Position numbers and translations under genes: made by a program. A stretch of 64,000 nucleotides of DNA from Ensifer adhaerens. Lineage in GTDB: Bacteria; Pseudomonadota; Alphaproteobacteria; Rhizobiales; Rhizobiaceae. The stretch lies in the NCBI RefSeq assembly GCF_013283195.1, contig NZ_JABEKT010000002.1, forward strand, positions 1,397,080 to 1,461,079, written 5' to 3'. Under the pieces are notes generated by a model, which worked only from the letters and a program-made list of their open reading frames with translations, was not told the origin of the DNA and did not search any database. Below are positions 10,418 through 18,728 of the stretch, in pieces (the first letter of the stretch is position 1; the number at the start of each line of letters is the position of its first letter).

Positions 10418-11785
10418 TCAGCGGTTGACGGGAAGGTTAAGCTCGGCAGCGAGCTGTTCGAGCACGTCGCCGAGGATGGCGACGATCTCGCCGATCTGCT
10501 CCCGTGTGATGATCATCGGCGGGCAGACCAGGAAATGATCGCCCTCGACGCCGCCGCGGGTGCGGCGTGAATAGATGATCAGCCCGCGCTCGTAGGCGAG
10601 ATCGACGACCCGTTGATGCGCGTTCAATTCCCTAGGCAATGGCTTCATCGTCTCACGGTCCGAGACGAACTCGGCGGCAAGCAGAAGCCCCTTGCCCCTG
10701 ACGTCACCGATGAACGGGAAGCGCTCGGAAAGCGCAACGAGTTCGGCCTTGAGGGCGTCGCCCATGACAGCCGCATTGTCGATGAGCCCGAGCCGATCGA
10801 TCTCGTCAAGCACAGCAAGACCGGCAGCGCAGGCAAGCGGATTGCCGGCATAGGTGAAGCCATGCTGGAAACCGCCGGCGTCCAGCACCGGCTGGACCAG
10901 CCTCGAGGGTGCTGCCATGGCGCCGAGCGGGCAATAGCCCGAGGCAAAGCCCTTGGACAGTGCGATCAGGTCAGGCTTGCAGTCCCAATGGTCGCCGCCG
11001 AGGAATTTCCCAGTGCGGCCGGCCCCACTCATGACCTCGTCATGGATCAGGAGGATGCCGTACTTGTCACAGATTTCGCGGATGCGCCGATAGTAGCTGT
11101 CGGGCGCCACCAGCGCACCGGTCGAGGCGCCGCCGATCGGCTCCATGATGAAGGCAAGCACGCTGTCAGGGCCTTCGGACTGGATACTGTCTTCCAGCAT
11201 GTCGGCATATTTGATCCCGCGCTGTTCCATCGTCAGGTTGTCACGATCGAGATAGGCGGTCGGTGCCGGGACCTTCGGCATTTCGCGCATCATCGGGGAA
11301 AACGGATCGGAGAGCGCCGCATAGCCGGTGACCGCCAGCGCGCCGAGCGTGCCGCCGTGGTAGGACGGAAAGCGCGAGATCACCTTCCAGCGATCCTTCT
11401 GGCCGGTGGCGACCGCCCATTGGCGGGCGAGCTTCAGGCAGGATTCGACCGCCTCCGACCCGCCGGAGACGAAGAAGATCTTGTCCATGCCTTCGGGCAG
11501 CTTTTCGGCGGCACGGCGTGCCAATTCTTCGGCCGGTTCGTTTTCGAAGTGAAGGCGATAGGCGAAGGTGACGCGATCCATCTGCCGCTTCATCGCCTCG
11601 AGCACGTTGCGATTGCCATGGCCGATATTGACCACCATTGCACCGCTGGAGCCGTCGATCACCCGGCGGCCATCCTGGTCCCAGAGATAGATGCCCTCGG
11701 CCCGGTCGACCAGCGGCCGACGCAGACGCGACTGGTAGAACAGGTGTGAAGCGGGCCGTTCGTTGGAAGCTGTCGTCTTGAGCAT
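10418..11785 (-). CDS. Class III (omega-type) PLP-dependent aminotransferase
   Basis: 455 aa, full length for the class III family. Visible PLP features are the phosphate-binding SGGSEAVES (107-115), the YHGGTLGAL aromatic contact (142-150), D249 in LIHDEVMSGAGRTGKF and the Schiff-base lysine K278 in ALSKGFASGYCPLGA. Enzymes of this class transfer amino groups from omega-amines, beta-amino acids or similar substrates to pyruvate or 2-oxoglutarate. It lies between the DMFase-like gene and BKACE with spacers of 12 and 10 bp, so all three are surely cotranscribed. The inferred role is conversion of a beta- or omega-amino acid to the keto acid used by BKACE. The true amino donor is unknown. Confidence 0.92.
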   Translation of the reverse strand: MLKTTASNERPASHLFYQSRLRRPLVDRAEGIYLWDQDGRRVIDGSSGAMVVNIGHGNRNVLEAMKRQMDRVTFAYRLHFENEPAEELARRAAEKLPEGMDKIFFVSGGSEAVESCLKLARQWAVATGQKDRWKVISRFPSYHGGTLGALAVTGYAALSDPFSPMMREMPKVPAPTAYLDRDNLTMEQRGIKYADMLEDSIQSEGPDSVLAFIMEPIGGASTGALVAPDSYYRRIREICDKYGILLIHDEVMSGAGRTGKFLGGDHWDCKPDLIALSKGFASGYCPLGAMAAPSRLVQPVLDAGGFQHGFTYAGNPLACAAGLAVLDEIDRLGLIDNAAVMGDALKAELVALSERFPFIGDVRGKGLLLAAEFVSDRETMKPLPRELNAHQRVVDLAYERGLIIYSRRTRGGVEGDHFLVCPPMIITREQIGEIVAILGDVLEQLAAELNLPVNR

Positions 11786-11797
11786 GTGCGGTCTCTG

Positions 11798-13444
11798 TCA
11801 GCGTTTGAGGTAACGGTTGAGAACATTGGCGGTGACGCGTTCGACCATCTCGTCGCCGCGTTTCAGGGCTGCCACCCATTCGCAGCTGCCGGCGTGGAAC
11901 ACCTCGCCCTTGCCGCGCGGGAAATTGACGATCATGCCGCAGCCGCGCTTGACCTTGTCGACGGCCGCCTCGCCGGCATCGCCGATCAGCGTTTCCGCGA
12001 CGAACTTGGCGTCGGCGTCAGAGAGGAACTGATCGTCGGCGGGTATGTCGGCGCTTTCTTCCTTCAGCGACGACATGCCGAGCGCCAGGATTTCCAGCCC
12101 ATCGGGGGCGCCGCTGTCTTCCGTCGGTTCCGGCAAGCCGCCGCGGATGATGTAGTCGAGGCCATCGACCTCATAGCCGAAGGCATGGCCGTCCGCGCCG
12201 AGGATGTCGCCGTAGTAAATACCGGTTCCGGCAAAAGCCCAATGCTCCGGCCGATAGACCGGAAAGCCGCGGGCGCCGCGGGGGGCGCAACCGCCCCAGC
12301 CGACATAAAGCCCGCGTGTGGCAATCAGCCCGAAGGTCGAAGAACCGGGACGACCGATTTTTCTGTCCTCCCAGGAGCCGGTCATGCGCGTTGGATCGTC
12401 AGATCGACAGGCCGGATCCTCGGCGCGCGCGCGATATTTGTAGCACACCTGCCGCTTGCCGCCGTCCTCCAGGCGCGTCTGCCACATGAAGTTGCCGGCA
12501 AAGCGGGCTGCGTGACCGCCGCGCTCGACATAACTGTCGACTGCGTCGCGCATCTCCCAGGTCCAGTATTCGTCGTGACCGACGAAGACGACGCAGTCGT
12601 AGCCGTCGAGGATTTCCGGATTGAAATGCAGCTCATGCTGGCTGGCGAGATCGACGGCATTACCCTCGCGCTCGGCCCAGCGGAAGAAGTGACTGTCATA
12701 GCTCGCCCAGCCGGAGGAAGCATATTTCTTGGAATAGCCGTTGGCATAGGCCCATTCCATATGCGGGTAACGCGGGGCGACCGCCATCGGCGAATAGATC
12801 TCCAGCGGCACCCGCGGTGCATCGGCCGGCAGTTGCACAAAGCCGCGGCAGAACGGCCGCTCGATGCTGACGGTGGTCGCGTACTGGTCGCGGTTCGGAC
12901 CGGTGATACCCTGGTAGTGGTTGGATCCGCCCCAGGTGTTGTAGGAGGTCCAGGATCCGGTCGCCGCCACCTGCAGCACGCGGCCCGGCTTGCGACCGGC
13001 CTCGGGGCGGACGATGAAGAGGTGCTGGCAGCGAATGGACGCCCCGTCACGACCTTCGGCCGTCAGGGTGATGCGGTAGGCGCCAGAGGGCCAGCTCTCG
13101 TCCACCTTGAATTCAAGTGTCGTCTCCCAGCCGCAGCCGACGACGGAACATTGATCCGGCGTATCCTGCCAGCGGGCGGCGATGCCCAGCCGTTTCATGA
13201 CGGCCGTTTCGACGGCGCCGTCGCGCGCGATCTCCAGCGCGAACTGGGGCGCGGTCGAGCTCACCTGAAGCCGGACGGTTGCACCCGGCGGGTAGGCGTA
13301 GGCGTCGGTGTAGCACCAGATCTCGCCGCGCTCGCCGTCCATCCCTGGGTATTCGTAGTAGTGGCCGAGCACCGCTTCGCGGCGCTGCTCCGGCGTCAGC
13401 CCGAAATCGGGGAATTGGTTGCTGCTTGTCTTCATCGCATCCAT
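11798..13444 (-). CDS. N,N-dimethylformamidase large-subunit-like amidohydrolase
   Basis: 548 aa, starting with an ATG that shares one base with the stop of the upstream ABC ATPase gene. The sequence matches the DMFase beta-subunit-like family: TGSWTSYNTWGG (near 162-173), ASYDSHFFRW (near 247-256) and the signature VGHDEYWTWEMRD (near 288-300). In characterised DMFase a mononuclear iron is held by two Tyr and one Glu, with a His two residues before that Glu; the H-D-E triplet fits this pattern. The protein is shorter than DmfA2 (about 760 aa) and no small DmfA1-type subunit gene is nearby. It is probably an amide hydrolase acting on the imported compound rather than on dimethylformamide itself. 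Confidence 0.8.
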   Translation of the reverse strand: MDAMKTSSNQFPDFGLTPEQRREAVLGHYYEYPGMDGERGEIWCYTDAYAYPPGATVRLQVSSTAPQFALEIARDGAVETAVMKRLGIAARWQDTPDQCSVVGCGWETTLEFKVDESWPSGAYRITLTAEGRDGASIRCQHLFIVRPEAGRKPGRVLQVAATGSWTSYNTWGGSNHYQGITGPNRDQYATTVSIERPFCRGFVQLPADAPRVPLEIYSPMAVAPRYPHMEWAYANGYSKKYASSGWASYDSHFFRWAEREGNAVDLASQHELHFNPEILDGYDCVVFVGHDEYWTWEMRDAVDSYVERGGHAARFAGNFMWQTRLEDGGKRQVCYKYRARAEDPACRSDDPTRMTGSWEDRKIGRPGSSTFGLIATRGLYVGWGGCAPRGARGFPVYRPEHWAFAGTGIYYGDILGADGHAFGYEVDGLDYIIRGGLPEPTEDSGAPDGLEILALGMSSLKEESADIPADDQFLSDADAKFVAETLIGDAGEAAVDKVKRGCGMIVNFPRGKGEVFHAGSCEWVAALKRGDEMVERVTANVLNRYLKR

Positions 13445-14208
13445 CACGCCGCAAGATACTTTTTCAGGAAGGTTCGCGTGCGCTCCTGTTTCGGCTCGCG
13501 GAAGATTTCGCTCGGGGGTCCCTGTTCAACGACGACACCGCCATCCATGAACAGCACACGGTCGGCGACCTCGCCGGCAAAGCGCATCTCATGCGTCACG
13601 ATCAGCATCGTCATGTGCTCGGCGGCGAGTTGCTTCATCACCGCGTTGACCTCATCGACCAGCTCGGGATCAAGCGCCGAGGTGGCCTCGTCGAAGAGCA
13701 TGACCTTCGGCTGCATCGCGAGCGCTCGGGCGATGGCGACACGTTGCTTCTGGCCGCCGGAAAGCCGCGACGGATAGGCATCGACTTTTTCCGCCAGCCC
13801 GACCTTCGACAGAAGTTCCACCGCCAGCTCGCGGGCCGCCGCCTTCGCCATGCCCTTCAGGATGATAGGCCCCATCGTGACGTTTTCGAGGACCGTCAGG
13901 TGCGGGAACAGATTGAAGTGCTGGAACACCATGCCCATCTGCTGGCGCACCGCGTTGATGTGCCGCTCGAAGGCTTGGCCGCGCAGATCCTGGTTGACCT
14001 TTACGCCGTCAAGCCAGATCTCGCCGCCGTTCAAAGTTTCGAGGTGATTGATCGAACGCAGAAGCGTACTCTTGCCGGAGCCGCTGGGGCCGATGATGGC
14101 AACGATCTGGCCGCGGGCGACCGACAGATCGATGCCCTTCAGCACCTGGAGTTCACCATAGGCCTTGCGGGCCCCCTTGACTTCGACCATGGGTCGCTGG
14201 GCGGTCAT
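13444..14208 (-). CDS. Polar amino acid ABC transporter, ATP-binding protein
   Basis: 254 aa, GlnQ/HisP/ArtP type. It has Walker [10 protein letters not shown] (about 38-46), a Q-loop in [18 protein letters not shown], the signature [15 protein letters not shown], Walker [15 protein letters not shown] and the H-loop in IVTHEMRFA. It energises uptake through the two permeases encoded just upstream on the same transcript. The start overlaps the permease stop by 4 bp and its own stop overlaps the DMFase-like start, so translation is coupled along the operon. The family uses polar or charged amino acids, opines or related compounds; the present substrate is unknown. Confidence 0.95.
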   Translation of the reverse strand: MTAQRPMVEVKGARKAYGELQVLKGIDLSVARGQIVAIIGPSGSGKSTLLRSINHLETLNGGEIWLDGVKVNQDLRGQAFERHINAVRQQMGMVFQHFNLFPHLTVLENVTMGPIILKGMAKAAARELAVELLSKVGLAEKVDAYPSRLSGGQKQRVAIARALAMQPKVMLFDEATSALDPELVDEVNAVMKQLAAEHMTMLIVTHEMRFAGEVADRVLFMDGGVVVEQGPPSEIFREPKQERTRTFLKKYLAA

Positions 14209-14864
14209 CGTGATACCTCCACGTTCTGTTCGACCCGGCGCAGACCCGCTTCGAGCACGAGGTTTAGCATGTAATAGAGGGCGGCGACCGTGATGTAGAA
14301 TTCGAACGGTCGGAAGGTCTCGCTAATGGCGAGCTGCGCGGCATGCACCAGCTCGGCAATACCGATGATCGACACCAGCGAAGATTCCTTCAAGAGCACG
14401 ATCAGGTTGTTGCCCATCGCCGGAATGGTGTTGCGCACGGCCTGCGGCACGATGAAATAGCGCAGCGTCTGAAAGCGGCCGAAGCCGAGACTGCGCGCGC
14501 CTTCCGTCTGGCCGACATCCACCGCGACGATGCCGGCGCGCAGGATGTCAGCGTTATAGACCGCGAAGTGCAGGCCGAGGCCGATGATGCCGGCGACGAG
14601 CGCCGGGATCTTGAAACCGAGCTGCCCCAGCCCGTAATAGATCAGGAACAGCTGCAAAAGCAGGGGCGTGCCCATGAACAGCCACATGAATGCGCGCACC
14701 GGCAATGCGATCGTCTTGGGTGCATAGAGGACAACCAGGGCGAAAACCACCCCGAAGACAAAGCTGATCACGGCGGCCGTGACGGTGAGGACGACGGTCC
14801 ACCAGACCCCCATCCAGAGGATTTCGGCATAGGGCGGAACGACGCTGAAATCGAGACCTTGCAT
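14205..14864 (-). CDS. Polar amino acid ABC transporter, permease (second)
   Basis: 219 aa, HisM/GlnP family with about five transmembrane helices. It carries the his/glu/gln/arg/opine permease segment [21 protein letters not shown] and the ATPase-coupling loop near [19 protein letters not shown]. It is paired with the similar permease at 14878-15525 to form a heterodimeric inner-membrane channel. The gene lies 13 bp after that permease and overlaps the ATPase gene by 4 bp. Confidence 0.94.
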   Translation of the reverse strand: MQGLDFSVVPPYAEILWMGVWWTVVLTVTAAVISFVFGVVFALVVLYAPKTIALPVRAFMWLFMGTPLLLQLFLIYYGLGQLGFKIPALVAGIIGLGLHFAVYNADILRAGIVAVDVGQTEGARSLGFGRFQTLRYFIVPQAVRNTIPAMGNNLIVLLKESSLVSIIGIAELVHAAQLAISETFRPFEFYITVAALYYMLNLVLEAGLRRVEQNVEVSR

Positions 14865-14877
14865 GCGTTTCTCCCCC

Positions 14878-15525
14878 TCAAGCTATGGCGTAGCGACGGT
14901 CGATGAGATCGACGATCCGCGCGACGACATAGACGATGAGCATGTAGAGCACGGCGGCGACGCCGAAGATCTCGAACGGCTTGTAGGTCGAGCCGATGTA
15001 GCGCTGTGCCGTGTAGGTGAGCTCGACGACCGAGATCGTCGAGACCAGCGCCGAACCCTTGACCAGAGCGACCGCATTGACGCCGAGAGGCCGGATCATC
15101 AATCGTGCCGCCTGCGGCAACACGACCTTGCGCATCGTCTGGAACCGGCTGAAGCCGATCGAGCGGGCAGCCTCGGTCTGACCGCGGTCAACAGACAGGA
15201 TCGCGCCGCGGATGGCTTCCGCCATATAGGCGCCGATGTTGAGCCCGAGACCGATCACGCCTGCGGCACACGGCTCGAGATTGATGCCGATCTGCGGTCC
15301 ACCGAAATAGAGGACGAACAGCTGGATCAGGCACGGCGTGCCGCGAAACAGGCTGACATAGGCAGAACCAAAGATGCGCAAAGGCAAAGAGCGCGACATC
15401 TTTGCCGCCGCCACGAGAAAGGCGACGATGAGCCCGAGGGCCAGCGAAAGCGCCGATATCTCGATCGTGATCCACGCCGCTTCCACGAAGAACGGGAAGA
15501 CGCGCTGCACCAGCGAAAAGTCCAT
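14878..15525 (-). CDS. Polar amino acid ABC transporter, permease (first)
   Basis: 215 aa, same family as its downstream partner, with about five membrane helices. SLFRGTPCLIQLFVLYFGGP and EAIRGAILSVDRGQTEAARS are the family landmarks, and the EAA-like coupling loop is near VVLPQAARLMIRPLGVN. It follows the periplasmic binding-protein gene after an 80-bp spacer that contains a hairpin, the usual arrangement for lowering permease output relative to the binding protein. Confidence 0.94.
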   Translation of the reverse strand: MDFSLVQRVFPFFVEAAWITIEISALSLALGLIVAFLVAAAKMSRSLPLRIFGSAYVSLFRGTPCLIQLFVLYFGGPQIGINLEPCAAGVIGLGLNIGAYMAEAIRGAILSVDRGQTEAARSIGFSRFQTMRKVVLPQAARLMIRPLGVNAVALVKGSALVSTISVVELTYTAQRYIGSTYKPFEIFGVAAVLYMLIVYVVARIVDLIDRRYAIA

Positions 15526-15556
15526 GAGGAAACTCCGGGGGGAGGATGCGACGGTC

Positions 15557-15586
15557 TCCGGCCGCGACCGTCAGCGGGCGGCCGGA
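15557..15586 (-). other. Intra-operon hairpin between binding-protein and permease genes
   Basis: A 9-bp perfect inverted repeat (TCCGGCCGC / GCGGCCGGA) with a 12-nt loop lies in the spacer after the solute-binding-protein stop codon, read on the minus strand. No T-run follows, so it is more likely an mRNA-stabilising or attenuating hairpin than a full terminator. Such elements commonly raise binding-protein expression over permeases. Confidence 0.6.
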
Positions 15587-15604
15587 AACGAGGCTAGGCT
15601 AGGA

Positions 15605-16387
15605 TCAGCGAATGTCGCTGCCGACCCATTCCATGGCGATCTTCTCGTAGGAGCCGTCCGCCAGCATACCTTCGAGCGCCTTCTGCATGGCAGCCTTCAG
15701 TTCCGGATTGTTCTTGCGGATGGCAATGCCGATGGCGACGCTGCCGCCTTCGATATCAGGGGTTTCGAGACGACGGACCTTTTCGCCGGTTTCCTTGACG
15801 GCGACCATGACGGGAATGTTGTCGACGACAATCGCATCGACCCGGCCGCTTTTGAGTTCCATCATCAGCTCGGGCAGGCCCTTGTAGGTGCGCACGTCCC
15901 AGCCGCCCTGTTCGCGGGCCCATTTTTCGTGGGTTTCGCCGAGGGTGACGCCGAGCGTCTTGCCCTTGAGGTCTTCAAGCTTATCAACAGCAGAGTCTTC
16001 CGAAACGAAGACGGCGCGGCCGGCGTGATAATATGGGCCGACGAAATCGACGACCTTCTCGCGCTCCGGCGTGATGGTCATCGAGCCGACGACCGTGTCG
16101 TATTTGTTGGCAAGAAGGCCGGCAATGATGCCGTCCCATGCCGTCGTCACCAGCGTGCCCTTGACGCCGACACGTTCGGCAATCGCCTTGCCGATCGAAG
16201 CATCGAAGCCAACGACCTCGTTCTGTTCGTTGACGAAGTTGAAGGGCGGGTACTGTCCGCTCATCGCGATCTTGAGTTCGCCTGCCGACTTCACGGCTTC
16301 AAGATCATCGGCGCGCGCCGAAACGGCCGAGAAGGTTGCGGCAATGGTCAGCGTAGCGGCCAAAAGGCCGGAGAAAATGGTCTTCAT
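15605..16387 (-). CDS. Polar amino acid ABC transporter, periplasmic solute-binding protein
   Basis: 260 aa from the ATG at 16385-16387, chosen because a signal peptide starts there (MKTIFSGLLAATLTIAATFS, cleavage likely after SARA) and AGGAAC precedes it. It is an SBP_bac_3 protein with the conserved opening GELKIAMSGQYPPFNFVN, GFDASIGKAIAERVGV, the SMTITPEREKVVDFVGPYY hinge region and a later KSGRVDAIVVDN. It captures a polar amino acid-like ligand in the periplasm and is the first gene of the long minus-strand catabolic operon. The ligand is unknown, but the downstream enzymes suggest an amide or acylated amino compound. Confidence 0.94.
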   Translation of the reverse strand: MKTIFSGLLAATLTIAATFSAVSARADDLEAVKSAGELKIAMSGQYPPFNFVNEQNEVVGFDASIGKAIAERVGVKGTLVTTAWDGIIAGLLANKYDTVVGSMTITPEREKVVDFVGPYYHAGRAVFVSEDSAVDKLEDLKGKTLGVTLGETHEKWAREQGGWDVRTYKGLPELMMELKSGRVDAIVVDNIPVMVAVKETGEKVRRLETPDIEGGSVAIGIAIRKNNPELKAAMQKALEGMLADGSYEKIAMEWVGSDIR

Positions 16388-16474
16388 GAAATGTTCCTTG
16401 CTCCTCTGGACGAATGCGCCTTCTCGTGCGCTTGGGACGGGCATCGAGGCGCCTTCCGAATTTCATGATTGCCT

Positions 16475-16493
16475 TTGCATCAGCATTGCGCAA
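16475..16493. promoter_or_regulatory. Candidate LysR operator in the divergent promoter region
   Basis: The inverted repeat TTGC-N11-GCAA lies between the binding-protein gene (start 16387, minus) and the LysR gene (start 16529, plus). The right half forms a further small palindrome, TTGCGCAA. Its location and dyad symmetry fit a LysR-type box, but no experimental consensus supports it. Confidence 0.3.
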
Positions 16494-16528
16494 ATAGATA
16501 ATGGGAATAGAAGGCATAGATTTCAGGA

Positions 16529-17488
16529 ATGGTAACACCACGATCCGAACGGCTCGTCTGGGAGCTCGACTGGAACCTTTTGCGCACCTTCGTGGTGATC
16601 GCGGAGGTCAAAAGCATCACGCGTGCGGCGGAGCGTCTGAACCTGAAACAACCGAGCGTCAGCAATGCGTTGAAGCGGCTGGAGGACCGGGTTGGGCGCA
16701 GGCTCGTGGAGCGCGATGCGACCCGATTCGACCTCACGGAAGTCGGCCAACTTCTCTACGAGCAGGCGGTCGAGGTCTTCGGCACCATATCGCAGCTGCC
16801 GCAACTGGTGCGCGGCGTCAGCGATGACGTGACCGGGCACGTGACGATCGCCGTCGCCAGCCACGTGATCTCGCCGATCTTCGATCGGGCGCTGATGGAG
16901 TTTCACCGCGACTATCCGCGTGCGACGCTCAACATCTCGGTGGCCGCAAGCGGCGAAGTCACCCGCCAGGTGCGGGAGAAGCGCGCATCCTTCGGCCTCT
17001 GCCTCGTCAGCGTGCGTGATCCGGCGCTGGACTATCTGCTGGTCTTCCGTGAGTTCTTCGGCTTCTTCTGCGGTCCGCACCACCGCCTGTTCGGCAAACA
17101 GGGGCTGAAACTCGCCGACCTCAAGGGCGAGACCTCGGTGTCGTTCCACACCGATCACATCGCCGACGCCTTGCGCCCCGTTGCGCTGCTGCGCAGCGAG
17201 GCCAAGCTGAATGCCAACGTCGTCGGCGTCTCCTCCAGTCTCGAAGAGGTCCGCCGGATGATCATGGCCGGCCTTGGCGTTGGCCCCTTGCCGCTGCACG
17301 TGGCGCGTCGCGATGTCGCCGATGGTGCGCTCTGGCGGCTGCCTCCTTACGAGGCGCCCCCTGCCATCGACATCTTCCTGCTGACAAACCCCGACAAGGC
17401 TTTGAACCGCGCGGAAAAGGCGCTTCTTGCCGGTCTACAGACGCTCATCGCCGAAACCCCGGTCGAAGAGCGGATCTATGCGGACTAA
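16529..17488 (+). CDS. LysR-family regulator of the BKACE/aminotransferase operon (inferred)
   Basis: 319 aa. The N-terminal winged helix is clear (about residues 12-75: WNLLRTFVVIAEVKSITRAA, then LKQPSVSNALKRLEDRVGRR), followed by the substrate-binding domain (about 100-300). It is divergent from the transporter-led catabolic operon with a 141-bp shared intergenic region, the classical arrangement for a LysR activator of an adjacent pathway. Its coinducer would be the pathway substrate or an intermediate. Regulation of this operon is inferred only from position. Confidence 0.9.
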   Translation: MVTPRSERLVWELDWNLLRTFVVIAEVKSITRAAERLNLKQPSVSNALKRLEDRVGRRLVERDATRFDLTEVGQLLYEQAVEVFGTISQLPQLVRGVSDDVTGHVTIAVASHVISPIFDRALMEFHRDYPRATLNISVAASGEVTRQVREKRASFGLCLVSVRDPALDYLLVFREFFGFFCGPHHRLFGKQGLKLADLKGETSVSFHTDHIADALRPVALLRSEAKLNANVVGVSSSLEEVRRMIMAGLGVGPLPLHVARRDVADGALWRLPPYEAPPAIDIFLLTNPDKALNRAEKALLAGLQTLIAETPVEERIYAD

Positions 17489-17510
17489 GGGCGCGCGGGA
17501 TCGCGACAGA

Positions 17511-17930
17511 TCACGCTGGAAGCAGCGCCTCCGCGCGGGCGCGGGCCGCCGGCTCCAGCGTCATGGCGGTGCGCGCCGAAAGATCGAAGCGAACCGTCAC
17601 GGTTCGGTTGACGGCATGAACGACATCGTCGAGCGTCCCTGACATGATCTGCTCGAAAGTTACCGAGGAGCGGCCGAGCTTGACGACCCGCGAGCGGATG
17701 GTGATCAGCGTGCCGGCTTTGGTTTCGTGCTTGTATTCCGTTTCCGACCGGACATCGGCCCACCCCCTGGCCTTCTCGCCTTCAACCTCCAGCCCAGCGA
17801 TATGACCGAGCAACTGGAAGCTGGCATCATCGAACATCGCCGCATAATGGCGCACGTTCATGTGCCCCATCGTGTCACACATCCACGGATGGGCAACGCC
17901 GACATAGGTGGTCAAAGGCTGGCTCGACAT
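17511..17930 (-). CDS. Hot-dog fold acyl-CoA thioesterase (4HBT/YbgC-like)
   Basis: 139 aa. The N-terminal stretch HPWMCDTMGHMNVRHYAAMFDDA is the 4HBT signature, with the catalytic Asp in CDTMGHMN, and a typical hot-dog strand set follows (TLITIRSRVVKLGRSSVTFE). It hydrolyses an acyl-CoA to a free acid. It is convergent with the LysR gene, outside the main operon. BKACE reactions yield an acyl-CoA, and in bacterial carnitine catabolism a BKACE works with a thioesterase of this type, so a role in the neighbouring pathway is attractive but unproven. Confidence 0.85.
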   Translation of the reverse strand: MSSQPLTTYVGVAHPWMCDTMGHMNVRHYAAMFDDASFQLLGHIAGLEVEGEKARGWADVRSETEYKHETKAGTLITIRSRVVKLGRSSVTFEQIMSGTLDDVVHAVNRTVTVRFDLSARTAMTLEPAARARAEALLPA

Positions 17931-18145
17931 GCTGGACCTCGCGGAAGGATATGCGTGAAGATTCGCCCGAGAGATAGCGGATGACGAAGCCGCCTGTCCA
18001 TCGGCGCCGCGATCGACGCGCTTGCCGCGGGCACAGATGCGTTTCGAAATATCGGTGGGTAAGCGGGGAGCGGCGGAGCACGCCCACTAGGCGCTTGCCC
18101 GTGACGTCCCTAGGCTGCCGACCAAATTTGTAAGGAGGCGTGATC

Positions 18146-18715
18146 GTGAAAGTCTATTTGGCGGGCCCTGAAGTGTTCCTGAGCAATGCCGTGGAAATTC
18201 AGGCCGAGAAAGCAGCGCTGGCACGCGCGGCCGGCTTTACGCCGCTGGTACCAGGCGACCTGGAAATCCCGCCGGCCGAGACCAAGCATGCCCGCGGCCG
18301 CGCGATCTACGGTGTCGACGAAGGCATGATGCTGGCCAGCGACATGATCATCGCCAACCTGACGCCATTTCGAGGCATCAGCGCCGATGTCGGCACGGTT
18401 TTCGAGCTTGGCTTCATGTGCGGCCGCGGCCGGCACGTCTATGCCTATACCAACACCGCGCGCAGCTATTACGACCGTATCCTGCACGGCCACTACGGCG
18501 GCAAGGCCGCCGCGCGGGCGGATGGCCGCATGGCCGGGCCGGACGGGGTCAGCATCGAGGATTTCGACATGGCCGACAATCTGATGCTCGATGGCAGCAT
18601 CCTGGCGCGCGGCGGAACCTTCGTGAAGCGCGAAGTGGCGGAAGCCGACCGTCTGACAGACCTTGAGGCCTTCAAGGAATGCCTGGCGATTGCCGCCAAG
18701 CAACACCTCGCTTAG
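18146..18715 (+). CDS. Nucleoside 2-deoxyribosyltransferase-like protein
   Basis: 189 aa. The GTG at 18146 is preferred because a strong AAGGAGG sits 7 nt upstream; the GTG at 18140 is too close to it. The sequence opens with KVYLAGPEVF and continues with an IIANLTPFRGISADVGTVFELGFM segment, the hallmark of the nucleoside 2-deoxyribosyltransferase family (YtoQ/RCL-like). The family cleaves or exchanges N-glycosidic bonds of deoxynucleosides, with Glu as nucleophile (here the E of VFELGF). It stands alone between two minus-strand genes. A housekeeping nucleotide-salvage role is likely, but the substrate is not known. Confidence 0.85.
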   Translation: MKVYLAGPEVFLSNAVEIQAEKAALARAAGFTPLVPGDLEIPPAETKHARGRAIYGVDEGMMLASDMIIANLTPFRGISADVGTVFELGFMCGRGRHVYAYTNTARSYYDRILHGHYGGKAAARADGRMAGPDGVSIEDFDMADNLMLDGSILARGGTFVKREVAEADRLTDLEAFKECLAIAAKQHLA

Positions 18716-18728
18716 GCGATCACTTCCG

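Noticed and set aside
11786..13777. A 663-codon plus-strand open frame opposite the DMFase-like gene
   Set aside because: The minus strand carries a family-typical protein with overlaps to its neighbours; the plus-strand product is Arg/Ala/Gly-rich without motifs.
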